Shown here: positions 35,038 through 43,555 of the stretch, one piece after another
Layout: every line of letters begins with the position of its first letter
How positions within the stretch are numbered: position 1 is the first letter of the stretch
Source of the DNA: Clostridia bacterium
GTDB taxonomy: Bacteria > Bacillota > Clostridia > Oscillospirales > Acutalibacteraceae
DNA length: 64,000 nt
Reading direction: 5' to 3'
Assembly: GCA_017549565.1 (NCBI GenBank)
Contig: JAFYUI010000001.1
Span: forward strand, 19,641-83,640
The notes under the pieces: generated by a model
Databases searched by the model: none
The model's input: only the letters and a program-made list of their open reading frames with translations
What the model was told of the DNA's origin: nothing
Position numbers and translations under genes: made by a program

Positions 35038-36599
35038 TGAAAAAGTTTTTAGCAGTTATAATGTCGGCGGTGATATTATTTACACTTGTTGGCTGTGCCA
35101 AGGGGGATAGTAATTCACCGACCGCTGATAAGGGAAGCAATACTGCATCAGGTAAAAAGGAAAGCATAACCTTGCTTTACTCCTTGTCGGACTCGTTCAA
35201 CCCTTATGAGTCGATAACCGACCAAAACCGTGAAATCACAAAGCTTATTTTCGAACCGCTTGTGCGTGTTGATAATGAATTTAATGCGGTTTTGGCCTTG
35301 GCAAAGGATGTAAAAATTGAAGGCACGGTTTGCACGGTTACCCTTAAAAATGTCAGTTTTTCGGACGGTAGCATTTTAACTTCGGATGATGTGGTTTATT
35401 CCTGCAAGGCGGCACAGGCATCAAACAGTATTTATAAATCAAAGCTTTACGAGGTTAAAAGCGTTGTTGCCGCAAATCGAGATACTGTTGTTTTCACCCT
35501 TGCAAAAGCCGACCCTTATTTTAAAAACCTTTTAGATTTTCCTATTTTTAAGTCGGGCAGTGACAAAATTGTTAATGAGGACAGCGTAAAGCAGGTGCCT
35601 ATTGGCTGTGGCAAATATGTTTTTAACAGCGACAAGACCGAGCTTGTGCAAAACAAAAAATATTACGGCGGCAACGGTAATATTGAAAAAATCAAGCTTA
35701 TAAACGCACCAGACCGTGAATCAGTTGCACATTATGTTGAAATTGGCGCAACCGATATTTATTTTAATGACATTTCAGACGGTGAAATAATTCGTATGAG
35801 TGGTCATAAAAGTGATATCAACCTTAATAATTTAGTTTATATCGGGGTTAACCATTCTTATGGTGCTTTGGCACTTTCCGAGCTTCGCCAAGCAATTTCA
35901 AGCGGAATCAACCGAAATGAAATTTGCGGCGATGCATTTTATAACAACGCTATTTCGGCAAATGGCTTTTTTACACCTGTATGGGATACCACAAAATCCG
36001 TTCAAAATATACAAACTTCATCAAATTCGCAAATAACTATTGAGAATTTAGAAGAAATAGGATATAATAGTTTAGATAGCGAAGGTGTGCGCCGTAACGG
36101 TGGCAGGTCATTAAGGTTTAGCTTAATGGCAAATAAAGAAAACCGTTCACGCGTGAACACTGCTAAAATGGTTGCCGACCAGCTTAAAGCTTACGGCATA
36201 AAAATAACTGTTTTAGAGGTTTCGTTTAACGAATATAAAAACCGACTTCAAAACGGCAATTTTCAGCTTTATATTGGCGAGGTTAGAATTACCGAAAATA
36301 TGGACCTTTCACCACTTATTGTTGCGGGTGGCTCGGCTGCTTTCGGTATGAAAAACACCGCAAAGAATGAAGATAAAGAAGAAAAGGTCGAAGAAGAAAA
36401 TGCGGTAAAAACTTCAAGCTCGGCTGATATTATAAACTTGTTTTATAAGGGCAACGCCGAAATTACCGATGTTGTTTCGGTTTTACAAACCGAAATGCCC
36501 ATAATCCCCGTTTGCTATCGCTTGGGTGTGCTTTTCTCGAAAGAGGGCATAAATATCGGTGATGCATCTCAAAATGATATTTTTCTTAACATAAAATAA
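35034..36599 (+). CDS. ABC transporter solute-binding lipoprotein (family 5, peptide type)
   Basis: 521 residues. A lipoprotein signal ends in the lipobox LVGC near residue 21, followed by a Ser/Lys/Gly-rich linker and an SBP_bac_5 (OppA/DppA-like) fold; ITKLIFEPLVRVD and DRESVAHYVEIGATD-like segments are visible. The C-terminal part contains an acidic insert (EDKEEKVEEE) unusual for the family. No permease or ATPase genes adjoin it, so its partner transporter must be elsewhere. Confidence 0.85.
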   Translation: MMKKFLAVIMSAVILFTLVGCAKGDSNSPTADKGSNTASGKKESITLLYSLSDSFNPYESITDQNREITKLIFEPLVRVDNEFNAVLALAKDVKIEGTVCTVTLKNVSFSDGSILTSDDVVYSCKAAQASNSIYKSKLYEVKSVVAANRDTVVFTLAKADPYFKNLLDFPIFKSGSDKIVNEDSVKQVPIGCGKYVFNSDKTELVQNKKYYGGNGNIEKIKLINAPDRESVAHYVEIGATDIYFNDISDGEIIRMSGHKSDINLNNLVYIGVNHSYGALALSELRQAISSGINRNEICGDAFYNNAISANGFFTPVWDTTKSVQNIQTSSNSQITIENLEEIGYNSLDSEGVRRNGGRSLRFSLMANKENRSRVNTAKMVADQLKAYGIKITVLEVSFNEYKNRLQNGNFQLYIGEVRITENMDLSPLIVAGGSAAFGMKNTAKNEDKEEKVEEENAVKTSSSADIINLFYKGNAEITDVVSVLQTEMPIIPVCYRLGVLFSKEGINIGDASQNDIFLNIK

Positions 36600-36616
36600 A
36601 TAGGAGGCATTGAATT

Positions 36617-36967
36617 ATGATTGCTTATGACACAAGACTTGGCAAGGTTGAAATTAGTGAGGAATACCTCGCAAAGCTTATCGGTCACGAGGTTACTTCC
36701 TGCTTTGGCGTGGTTGGAATGGTACCCACAAAGGGTAAACAAAAAATTTACAACCGCTTTTCAAAGTCCGATTTGGCTGACAAAGGCATTAAAGTAACCG
36801 CAAACGGTGAGGGTCTTTCTGTTGAAATTCATATTATTGTTACCTATGGTATAAATATAAACGCCATTGCAGTTAGCATTACCGAAAAGGTAAAGCACAT
36901 TGTAATGGATAACACAGGCCTTGATGTAAAAAAGGTAACTGTTAAGATTGACGGCATTAAGGAATAA
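36617..36967 (+). CDS. Asp23/Gls24 family envelope stress protein
   Basis: 116 residues. LGKVEISEEYLAKLIGHEVTSCFGVVGM-type core (part: EISEEYLAKLIGHE) and a C-terminal VKKVTVKIDGI. It has no signal peptide, as usual for this membrane-associated but cytoplasmic family. AGGAGG precedes the ATG. Its place directly before the FakA-like gene is the conserved Firmicute order (YloU-YloV). Confidence 0.93.
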   Translation: MIAYDTRLGKVEISEEYLAKLIGHEVTSCFGVVGMVPTKGKQKIYNRFSKSDLADKGIKVTANGEGLSVEIHIIVTYGININAIAVSITEKVKHIVMDNTGLDVKKVTVKIDGIKE

Positions 36968-36992
36968 CCATTTTTAAGGAGTGTATGAAATT

Positions 36993-38675
36993 TTGATTAC
37001 CGGTGATATACTGCGCGATGCGATAATTTCTGCTGCTAATAATTTAAGCAACCATCGTAAAGCAGTCGATGATTTAAATGTTTTTCCGGTTCCCGATGGT
37101 GATACCGGCACAAATATGTCAATGACAATTGGTAACGCCGTTCGCGAGCTTGAAAAATTAAGCGGCGAAACCGCAGGCAAGGTGGCAAGCGTTAATGCAT
37201 CTGCCTTACTTCGTGGCGCAAGAGGAAATTCGGGCGTTATTACTTCACTTTTGTTCCGTGGCTTTGCAAAGGGTATCGGCAGTGCTGATACTGTTTCTGC
37301 CGAAAACTTTAAGGATGCTTTTGCAATGGGTGTTGAAGCCGCTTATAAAGCAGTTATGAAGCCCACCGAAGGCACAATTTTAACCGTTGCCCGCATTGCA
37401 AGTGAATATGCGGATAAGGCATATGCTGAAGGCAAGGACGAAATTGCAGTTTTTGAAGATGCAATTGAAGGCGCAAAGGTAGCATTGGCTGAAACCCCTG
37501 AATTATTACCCGCTCTTAAAAAAGCCGGCGTTGTTGACGCGGGCGGTCAGGGCTTTGTCCTTATATTAGAGGGTATGCTTTCGGTATTTAAGGATGGCGT
37601 TATTATTAAATCTAATTCTACTGCTGCGGCTGATGTAGAAGAAGAGGAAGAAGAAACCACTCGCAATGCGGCAGGTGAATTTGAAACCGAAATCACCTTT
37701 ACCTATTGCACCGAATTTATTGTAAACAGGGCAGAGGAATGTGAAAAAGAACCTACTGACCTTCGTGCTTACCTTGAAACAATTGGTGACTGCGTTGTCG
37801 TGGTTGACGATGATGAAATCATCAAGGTGCATGTTCACACCGACCATCCCGGTAATGCTATTGAAAACGCTTTAACCTTTGGCTCGCTTGTTCATTTAAA
37901 GATTGAAAATATGCGTGACCAACACGAAAAAGCAAAGCACGATGCACAAATTGCAAAGAAAAAGCCCGCCAAAAGTGCTGACCGCACCGAAACCTTTACC
38001 CCTGTTGAGCCCACAAAGCCCTTTGGTTTTGTTTCGGTTTGTGCAGGTGACGGCTTGGCAGAGCTCTTTAAGGATTTAGGTGTTGATACCATCGTATCAG
38101 GCGGTCAAACAATGAACCCCAGCACGGATGATATCTTAAAAGCGATTGAATCCACCCCTGCTGAAACTGTTTTTGTATTGCCAAATAATAAAAACATTAT
38201 TATGGCGGCCGAACAAGCAATTCCAATTAGCACCCGCAAGGTTATTGTTATTCATACAAGAACTATTCCGCAAGGTATAGGCGCAATGCTCGCCTTTGAC
38301 CCCGATGCTGATGACAATGCTAATGCTATTGAAATGCAAAAGGCGATTGAACGCATCACCACAGGTCAGGTAACCTTTGCCGCACGCGACGCTGATTTTG
38401 ACGGCTTTAAGATTAAGCAGGGCGAGCTTATGGCACTTCTTGGCGGTAAGGTTGCATTTGTTGACACCGACCTTGAAAAAACCGTTTTAAAGCTTCTTAA
38501 AAAGATGTTAAAGCCCGACAGTGAATTTATCACCGTAATTTACGGCAGTGATGTTACTGAAGAACAGGCGGCTGAAATTGAAGCAAAAATTCAAGAAAAA
38601 TTTGGTGCTAAGGCCGAAATCACAATGATTAACGGCGGACAACCAATTTATTACTATATCCTTTCTGTTGAATAG
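36993..38675 (+). CDS. DAK2/FakA-like fatty acid kinase subunit (YloV family)
   Basis: About 560 residues. The N-terminal DhaL domain has NVFPVPDGDTGTNMSMT and ARGNSGVITSLLFRG (nucleotide and metal binding). Then comes an acidic linker (EEEEETT) and a C-terminal domain resembling the DegV-facing half of FakA. FakA with a DegV/FakB partner phosphorylates exogenous fatty acids. A GTG at 36981 touches the SD; the TTG at 36993 has AAGGAG about 10 bases upstream and is preferred. recG follows, as in many Firmicutes. Confidence 0.92.
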   Translation: MITGDILRDAIISAANNLSNHRKAVDDLNVFPVPDGDTGTNMSMTIGNAVRELEKLSGETAGKVASVNASALLRGARGNSGVITSLLFRGFAKGIGSADTVSAENFKDAFAMGVEAAYKAVMKPTEGTILTVARIASEYADKAYAEGKDEIAVFEDAIEGAKVALAETPELLPALKKAGVVDAGGQGFVLILEGMLSVFKDGVIIKSNSTAAADVEEEEEETTRNAAGEFETEITFTYCTEFIVNRAEECEKEPTDLRAYLETIGDCVVVVDDDEIIKVHVHTDHPGNAIENALTFGSLVHLKIENMRDQHEKAKHDAQIAKKKPAKSADRTETFTPVEPTKPFGFVSVCAGDGLAELFKDLGVDTIVSGGQTMNPSTDDILKAIESTPAETVFVLPNNKNIIMAAEQAIPISTRKVIVIHTRTIPQGIGAMLAFDPDADDNANAIEMQKAIERITTGQVTFAARDADFDGFKIKQGELMALLGGKVAFVDTDLEKTVLKLLKKMLKPDSEFITVIYGSDVTEEQAAEIEAKIQEKFGAKAEITMINGGQPIYYYILSVE

Positions 38676-38686
38676 GGGATTTTATT

Positions 38687-40708
38687 ATGACAGCTTTCAC
38701 TGATATTCAATATTTAAAGGGTGTTGGTGCTAAAAGGGCTGAAATTTTAAGAACAAAGGGCATCGACACCGTCGGTGCCCTTTTGCGTTTTTTTCCAAGA
38801 AAATATCTTGACTGGACAAGGGTTACTCCTGCAAATTCGGCACCATTTCACGAAAATGTGTGTGTTAGGGCGAAAATTGTGACCCCCATTGAAGAATATA
38901 ATACCAAAAGCAAAATTATAGTTTATAAATTTATTGCCGAGGATGAAAGCGGTAAATTTTTTGTAAGTCTTTTTAATCAAAAGTTTTTGGCCGAAAGGTT
39001 AAAATTTGGTGGGGAATATTTATTTTACGGTAAGCTTGAGGGCAGCTTTATAACCCGCCAAATGAATTCGCCCATTATAAAACCTGTTGATTATAATGTT
39101 ATTGAGCCGATTTACCCCGCAAGCCGTGATATGTCGTCGTCACAACTGTCATGCCTTATTAAAACGGCGGTAAAAACGGTAGAAATTACCGAAACGCTGC
39201 CGCAAATTATAATTGAGCGCAACAACCTTTGCAGTTTAAGGTTTGCCATTGAAAACATACATTTTCCAATGTCGGCTGCAGCTTTTGAAAAGGCAAAGCA
39301 CCGCCTTGTTTTTGAAGAACTTTTTGTTTTGCAAACGGCACTTTCAATTATAAAATTAAAGGCACACCAAAAAAGCGGCTGTGCTATAACGGTAAATTCT
39401 TTTGAAGAATTTCAAAAAAGCTTGCCGTTTTCATTAACGAATGCCCAAAAGCGTGTGGTTTTGGAATGTATCTCTGATATGCAGTCACATAGACCTATGA
39501 CACGGCTTGTGCAGGGTGATGTCGGCAGCGGTAAAACTGTTGTTGCGGCAGCCCTTTGCGATGTTGTGGCTAAAAACGGTTTTCAGTCGGCGCTTATGGC
39601 ACCAACCGAAATTCTTGCCGAACAGCATTTTAATACCTTTAATAATTTAAGTGAAAAATCGGGCTTAAAATGCGGGCTTCTTACCGGTTCTATGTCACCA
39701 AAGAAAAAATCCACCGTTAAAGAGCAACTTTTAAAGGGCGAAATTGACCTTATAATTGGTACCCACGCCCTTATAACTGATGATGTTGCCTTTAAAAATT
39801 TGGGGCTTGTTATAACTGATGAACAGCATCGTTTTGGTGTGGCACAGCGTGAAAAGCTGACTAAAAAGGGTGAAAACCCCCACACACTTGTTATGTCAGC
39901 AACACCTATTCCACAAACCTTGGGGCTTATTCTTTACGGTGATTTGGATATAAGTGTTATTGATGAATATCCAAAGGGCCGCCAAAAAATTGATACATAT
40001 TTGGTTGATTCAAGCTATCAAGCAAGAATTTACAAATATATAAAGAAGTTTTTAGATAATGGTCAACAAGGGTATATTGTTTGCCCGTTGGTTGAAGATG
40101 GTGACGAGCTTGGTTTAAAATCGGCCAAGGAATATTATAAAACCCTTTGCGAAAACGAATTTTCGGGTTACAGCTTGGGGCTTTTGCACGGTAAAATGTC
40201 GGCAAAGGACAAGGAAAAAACAATGCGAAAATTCAGCAACGGCGAAATTCAGCTTTTGGTTGCAACAACTGTTATTGAAGTTGGTATTGATGTGCCAAAC
40301 GCTGTTATAATGCTTATTCAAAACGCTGACCGATTTGGCCTTTCACAGCTTCATCAGCTCAGAGGGCGCATTGGCAGGGGCACTTTGAAAAGCGACTGTA
40401 TTTTAATAAGTGATAATCAGTCAAGCGATACAATTAAGCGACTTGAGGTTATTAAAAACAGCACCGACGGTTTTGAAATTGCCGATAAGGATTTCGAGCT
40501 TCGCGGCCCGGGTGACTTTTTGGGTAACCGACAGCACGGCATACCCCAAATGAAAATTGCCGATATTTTTGCTGACAAGGAAGTGTTGTTTAAAGCCAAA
40601 AAGGAAGCACTTTTATTGCTTGAATACGATCCTAAGCTTAAATACCCTGAAAATAAGGAATTACGGCAAGAGGTAATTGATTTGTATAAACGGCTTAATC
40701 AAAAATAA
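38687..40708 (+). CDS. recG: ATP-dependent DNA helicase RecG
   Basis: 673 residues. An N-terminal wedge domain (LKGVGAKRAEIL) is followed by superfamily 2 helicase motifs: GDVGSGKTVVAAA (I), DEQHRFG (II), SATPIPQTL (III) and QLHQLRGRIGRG (VI). It reverses stalled forks and processes recombination intermediates. It lies 11 bases after the FakA-like gene. Confidence 0.97.
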   Translation: MTAFTDIQYLKGVGAKRAEILRTKGIDTVGALLRFFPRKYLDWTRVTPANSAPFHENVCVRAKIVTPIEEYNTKSKIIVYKFIAEDESGKFFVSLFNQKFLAERLKFGGEYLFYGKLEGSFITRQMNSPIIKPVDYNVIEPIYPASRDMSSSQLSCLIKTAVKTVEITETLPQIIIERNNLCSLRFAIENIHFPMSAAAFEKAKHRLVFEELFVLQTALSIIKLKAHQKSGCAITVNSFEEFQKSLPFSLTNAQKRVVLECISDMQSHRPMTRLVQGDVGSGKTVVAAALCDVVAKNGFQSALMAPTEILAEQHFNTFNNLSEKSGLKCGLLTGSMSPKKKSTVKEQLLKGEIDLIIGTHALITDDVAFKNLGLVITDEQHRFGVAQREKLTKKGENPHTLVMSATPIPQTLGLILYGDLDISVIDEYPKGRQKIDTYLVDSSYQARIYKYIKKFLDNGQQGYIVCPLVEDGDELGLKSAKEYYKTLCENEFSGYSLGLLHGKMSAKDKEKTMRKFSNGEIQLLVATTVIEVGIDVPNAVIMLIQNADRFGLSQLHQLRGRIGRGTLKSDCILISDNQSSDTIKRLEVIKNSTDGFEIADKDFELRGPGDFLGNRQHGIPQMKIADIFADKEVLFKAKKEALLLLEYDPKLKYPENKELRQEVIDLYKRLNQK

Positions 40709-40734
40709 AACGGTGAGCATCAAGCTCACCGTTT
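40708..40734. terminator. Bidirectional terminator after recG
   Basis: Perfect 11-bp stem AAACGGTGAGC / GCTCACCGTTT with a 5-base loop between convergent genes. Confidence 0.9.
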
Positions 40735-40737
40735 TTA

Positions 40738-42372
40738 CTATTTATATTCAATTTTAGTAACTGTTGTGCCATTTAGGGTAAGGGCTACGCTTTGACCTTT
40801 TTCGGTAAATGGAAGCAGGTCTGACACAGTGACCTTTGCAGTGTAAATTTTGTCGTTATCGGCAAGCTTAATATAATAAATTGTGTTGCCCTCAATAACA
40901 ACCGCATTTATTTTTTCAATAACACCCTCGGCGGTTTCTGACTTGATTTCGTCGCTGTCAATATTTCCGTTTTTAAGCTTTGAAATATAGTCGTTTTGTG
41001 CCTCTAAAACCGAGCTGCCTGTACCAACAATTTGGTACTGATTAACATCAACAAAGGCGTACATTTTAACAAGCCCTGCCGCATCCTTAAGCGACATAAA
41101 ATAGGTTGGGCGGTTGGAAACATTTAATAAAAGCGGGAAGGTGGACCTGTAATTTAAGTGCTGCACCTGACCCTCGGCCGAGGACATTGCAGAATATTCT
41201 TCAGCACCCGGTATTTCGTAAAACTTGGTTTCCTTGGTGCGAAGGTTCGTAAGCACAAAGCCAACATTTGATTCGTCGCTTGTAACCGATGTCATACCTG
41301 TGTATAAATAAACATCGTCATCGATAGCAAGATAGTTATAGCCGTCGGTGGTTTGAAGCACACCGCGTTGACCAAAGATAGAATTAAAGAAGCCCGAACG
41401 GTATTTACCGTTGTAATTTAGTTGCTCGATAATAAGGTCGGATTCAAAAACCTGGTCAACCCAAGTGGGAATATCTTCAAGGGCATAAAATTCACTTTCG
41501 CCTGTTACAGCGTTTAAAAGCACCGCGCCGTTAATGTCGGTACCGCTCCACACACCGATTTTATAACCAATGGTGGATGCCACCCAATAAGGTGTGCCGT
41601 CTTCATCAATTTCAAAGGAAATATCGCCAAAAATTTTGGTTGGGTATTTAAAGCGAAGGGCGCGGTTAAGGTCACGCATAAAGTATTCACCGTCAGAATA
41701 TTTAATGCCTTCTTTAAGGCGCACAAGTGTGGTTTCCTGCGTGGTCATATCAACTGTTATATATGCGGGAATACCTTGCTTTTGGTTGTTAAGCCATTTA
41801 ATAATATCGCCATACATTAAAGGTGTAACGCGAACGGGCTTATCCTTATAGTTTATTTGGGTGTAAATATCTTCAATTTCAAACTGTGAAACCAAATCGG
41901 CCATTTCACCAAGCTTACGCTGTCCGAGGCGGGAGGCGGTATCGCGGTCAACAATGGGGATTTGGTCACGGCTGATTTCGGCAACATCCTTTGTAAAATC
42001 GCCGTCACTTACAGTAATAAGGTTTTTATAATTTTTGGCATTGAAAATTTGTGCACCGATTACCGAGCTTAAAACACCTAAAACAATAAGCACCGCAATA
42101 AAAATAAATGTATATTTAATGGGCTTACCTAAGGCGCTTAAATCAAGGCGGGTTTTGGTGCTGACTTCAATTTTGTGTTTAAGGTTTGCCTTTATAAAAT
42201 CAAAAACCTGTGCAAAGGCATTTATCACAACAAAAATTATTATGGACCATATCACAAAAACCCAAAAATCGCGGCTTCTGACATTGATTGGCGGCAATGT
42301 AAACCAATAGGTTAAGAAAATTGCCACAAGTGAAACAAGCCATTTTAAAGCAGTTTTAAGTGCTTTGTTCAT
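40738..42372 (-). CDS. Large membrane-anchored protein of unknown function
   Basis: About 544 residues. Three hydrophobic helices in the first 115 residues (near 10-28, 35-58 and 85-112) are followed by a long, probably extracellular part rich in Tyr, Asp and Thr, with no cysteine clusters or enzyme motif. The C-terminal 60 residues look like a small beta domain (NTIYYIKLADNDKIYTAKVTV in part: YYIKLADNDKIY). I do not assign a family. The ATG at 42372 has AGGAG 8 bases upstream. Confidence 0.75.
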   Translation of the reverse strand: MNKALKTALKWLVSLVAIFLTYWFTLPPINVRSRDFWVFVIWSIIIFVVINAFAQVFDFIKANLKHKIEVSTKTRLDLSALGKPIKYTFIFIAVLIVLGVLSSVIGAQIFNAKNYKNLITVSDGDFTKDVAEISRDQIPIVDRDTASRLGQRKLGEMADLVSQFEIEDIYTQINYKDKPVRVTPLMYGDIIKWLNNQKQGIPAYITVDMTTQETTLVRLKEGIKYSDGEYFMRDLNRALRFKYPTKIFGDISFEIDEDGTPYWVASTIGYKIGVWSGTDINGAVLLNAVTGESEFYALEDIPTWVDQVFESDLIIEQLNYNGKYRSGFFNSIFGQRGVLQTTDGYNYLAIDDDVYLYTGMTSVTSDESNVGFVLTNLRTKETKFYEIPGAEEYSAMSSAEGQVQHLNYRSTFPLLLNVSNRPTYFMSLKDAAGLVKMYAFVDVNQYQIVGTGSSVLEAQNDYISKLKNGNIDSDEIKSETAEGVIEKINAVVIEGNTIYYIKLADNDKIYTAKVTVSDLLPFTEKGQSVALTLNGTTVTKIEYK

Positions 42373-42478
42373 TAAAATCACTCCTAAAATTTGTAAATTA
42401 AGAATAACATATTATAAAGGCAAAGTCAAATATTGAAAACGCTTTTGATATATAGTATAATCAATAAAGGTGATAATT

Positions 42479-42976
42479 ATGTTTAAAGAAATTAGCGCAA
42501 AAGAAATTAAAGGCAATTTAATTGATTTAATATCTAACGAATGGATGCTGATTACCGCAGGGGATAAAAGCGGTTATAATATGATGACGGCATCCTGGGG
42601 GTTTTTAGGTGAAATGTGGGGTAACGATACCGCCTTGGCAGTTGTAAGACCTCAAAGATACACAATGGAATTTATCGACAAAAGCGATTATTACACCCTT
42701 TCGTTTTATGGCGACAATAAAGAACTGCATAAAATTTGCGGCAGAATGTCGGGCAGGAATGTAAATAAAACAGAGCTTTGCGGTTTAACACCTGTTTTTG
42801 CGGATAATACCGTTTATTTTGAAGAGGCACGACTGGTTATTATTTGCAAGAAGCAGTATGTTCAAGCAATGGATGAAAGTTGTTTTACCGACAAAGCTCC
42901 ACTTAAAAATTATGAAAATAAAGATTATCATAAAATGATTTTCGGAAAGATAGAAAGGGTTTTAATAAAGGAATGA
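42479..42976 (+). CDS. Flavin reductase-like (FMN-binding split barrel) protein
   Basis: 165 residues. MLITAGDKSGYNMMTASWGFLG and WGNDTALAVVRPQRYT match the flavoredoxin-like flavin reductase family (in part: NMMTASWG; VVRPQRYT). It probably binds FMN; electron donor and acceptor are unknown. ATG at 42479 with AAAGGTGA upstream. It overlaps the phosphoesterase gene by four bases. Confidence 0.8.
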   Translation: MFKEISAKEIKGNLIDLISNEWMLITAGDKSGYNMMTASWGFLGEMWGNDTALAVVRPQRYTMEFIDKSDYYTLSFYGDNKELHKICGRMSGRNVNKTELCGLTPVFADNTVYFEEARLVIICKKQYVQAMDESCFTDKAPLKNYENKDYHKMIFGKIERVLIKE

Positions 42977-43518
42977 AATTTTTAATTGCGTCAGATATAC
43001 ACGGTTCGGCTTATTTTTGCAACTTGCTTTTAAATGCGATAAATGAAGAAAAGCCCGACAAGGTTTTGCTTTTGGGTGATATTTTATACCACGGCCCGCG
43101 TAACGATTTGCCAAGAGATTATGCGCCAAAGCAGGTTATTGCAATGCTTAATCCTTTAAAGGATATGCTTTTGTGTGTAAGGGGCAACTGCGATGCAGAG
43201 GTTGACCAAATGGTGTTAGATTTTCCCATTATGGCTGACTATAATACAATAGAACTTGAAGACCGCACGCTTTATTTAAGCCACGGCCACATTTACGGTA
43301 AAGATAAATTACCCCAAATGGAAAAGGGCGACATATTGCTTGGCGGCCACACCCATGTGCCCGAAATAGTAGATATTGAGGGTAAAATTTATATGAATTG
43401 CGGCTCGGTTTCAATTCCCAAGGAAAATTCGCCGCATAGCTATATGGTTTTTGAAAATAACAAATTTTTATGGAAAAACCTTGAAAACGGTGAAATTTAT
43501 AAAGAATTTAATATATAA
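42973..43518 (+). CDS. YfcE-family phosphodiesterase
   Basis: 181 residues. Calcineurin-like metal motifs: ASDIHGSAYF, LLGDILYHGPRN, RGNCD, SHGHIYG and GGHTHVP. YfcE hydrolyses phosphodiesters such as bis-pNPP in vitro; its physiological substrate is unknown. The start ATGA overlaps the flavin reductase stop. Confidence 0.93.
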   Translation: MKFLIASDIHGSAYFCNLLLNAINEEKPDKVLLLGDILYHGPRNDLPRDYAPKQVIAMLNPLKDMLLCVRGNCDAEVDQMVLDFPIMADYNTIELEDRTLYLSHGHIYGKDKLPQMEKGDILLGGHTHVPEIVDIEGKIYMNCGSVSIPKENSPHSYMVFENNKFLWKNLENGEIYKEFNI

Positions 43519-43523
43519 AAAAT

Positions 43524-43550
43524 GCGGTCGGTTTGATTTAAGCCGACCGC
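43524..43550. terminator. Bidirectional terminator between yfcE-like and spoIIE
   Basis: Stem GCGGTCGG / CCGACCGC (extends by three further pairs) with A-rich left and T-rich right flanks. Confidence 0.85.
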
Positions 43551-43555
43551 TTATT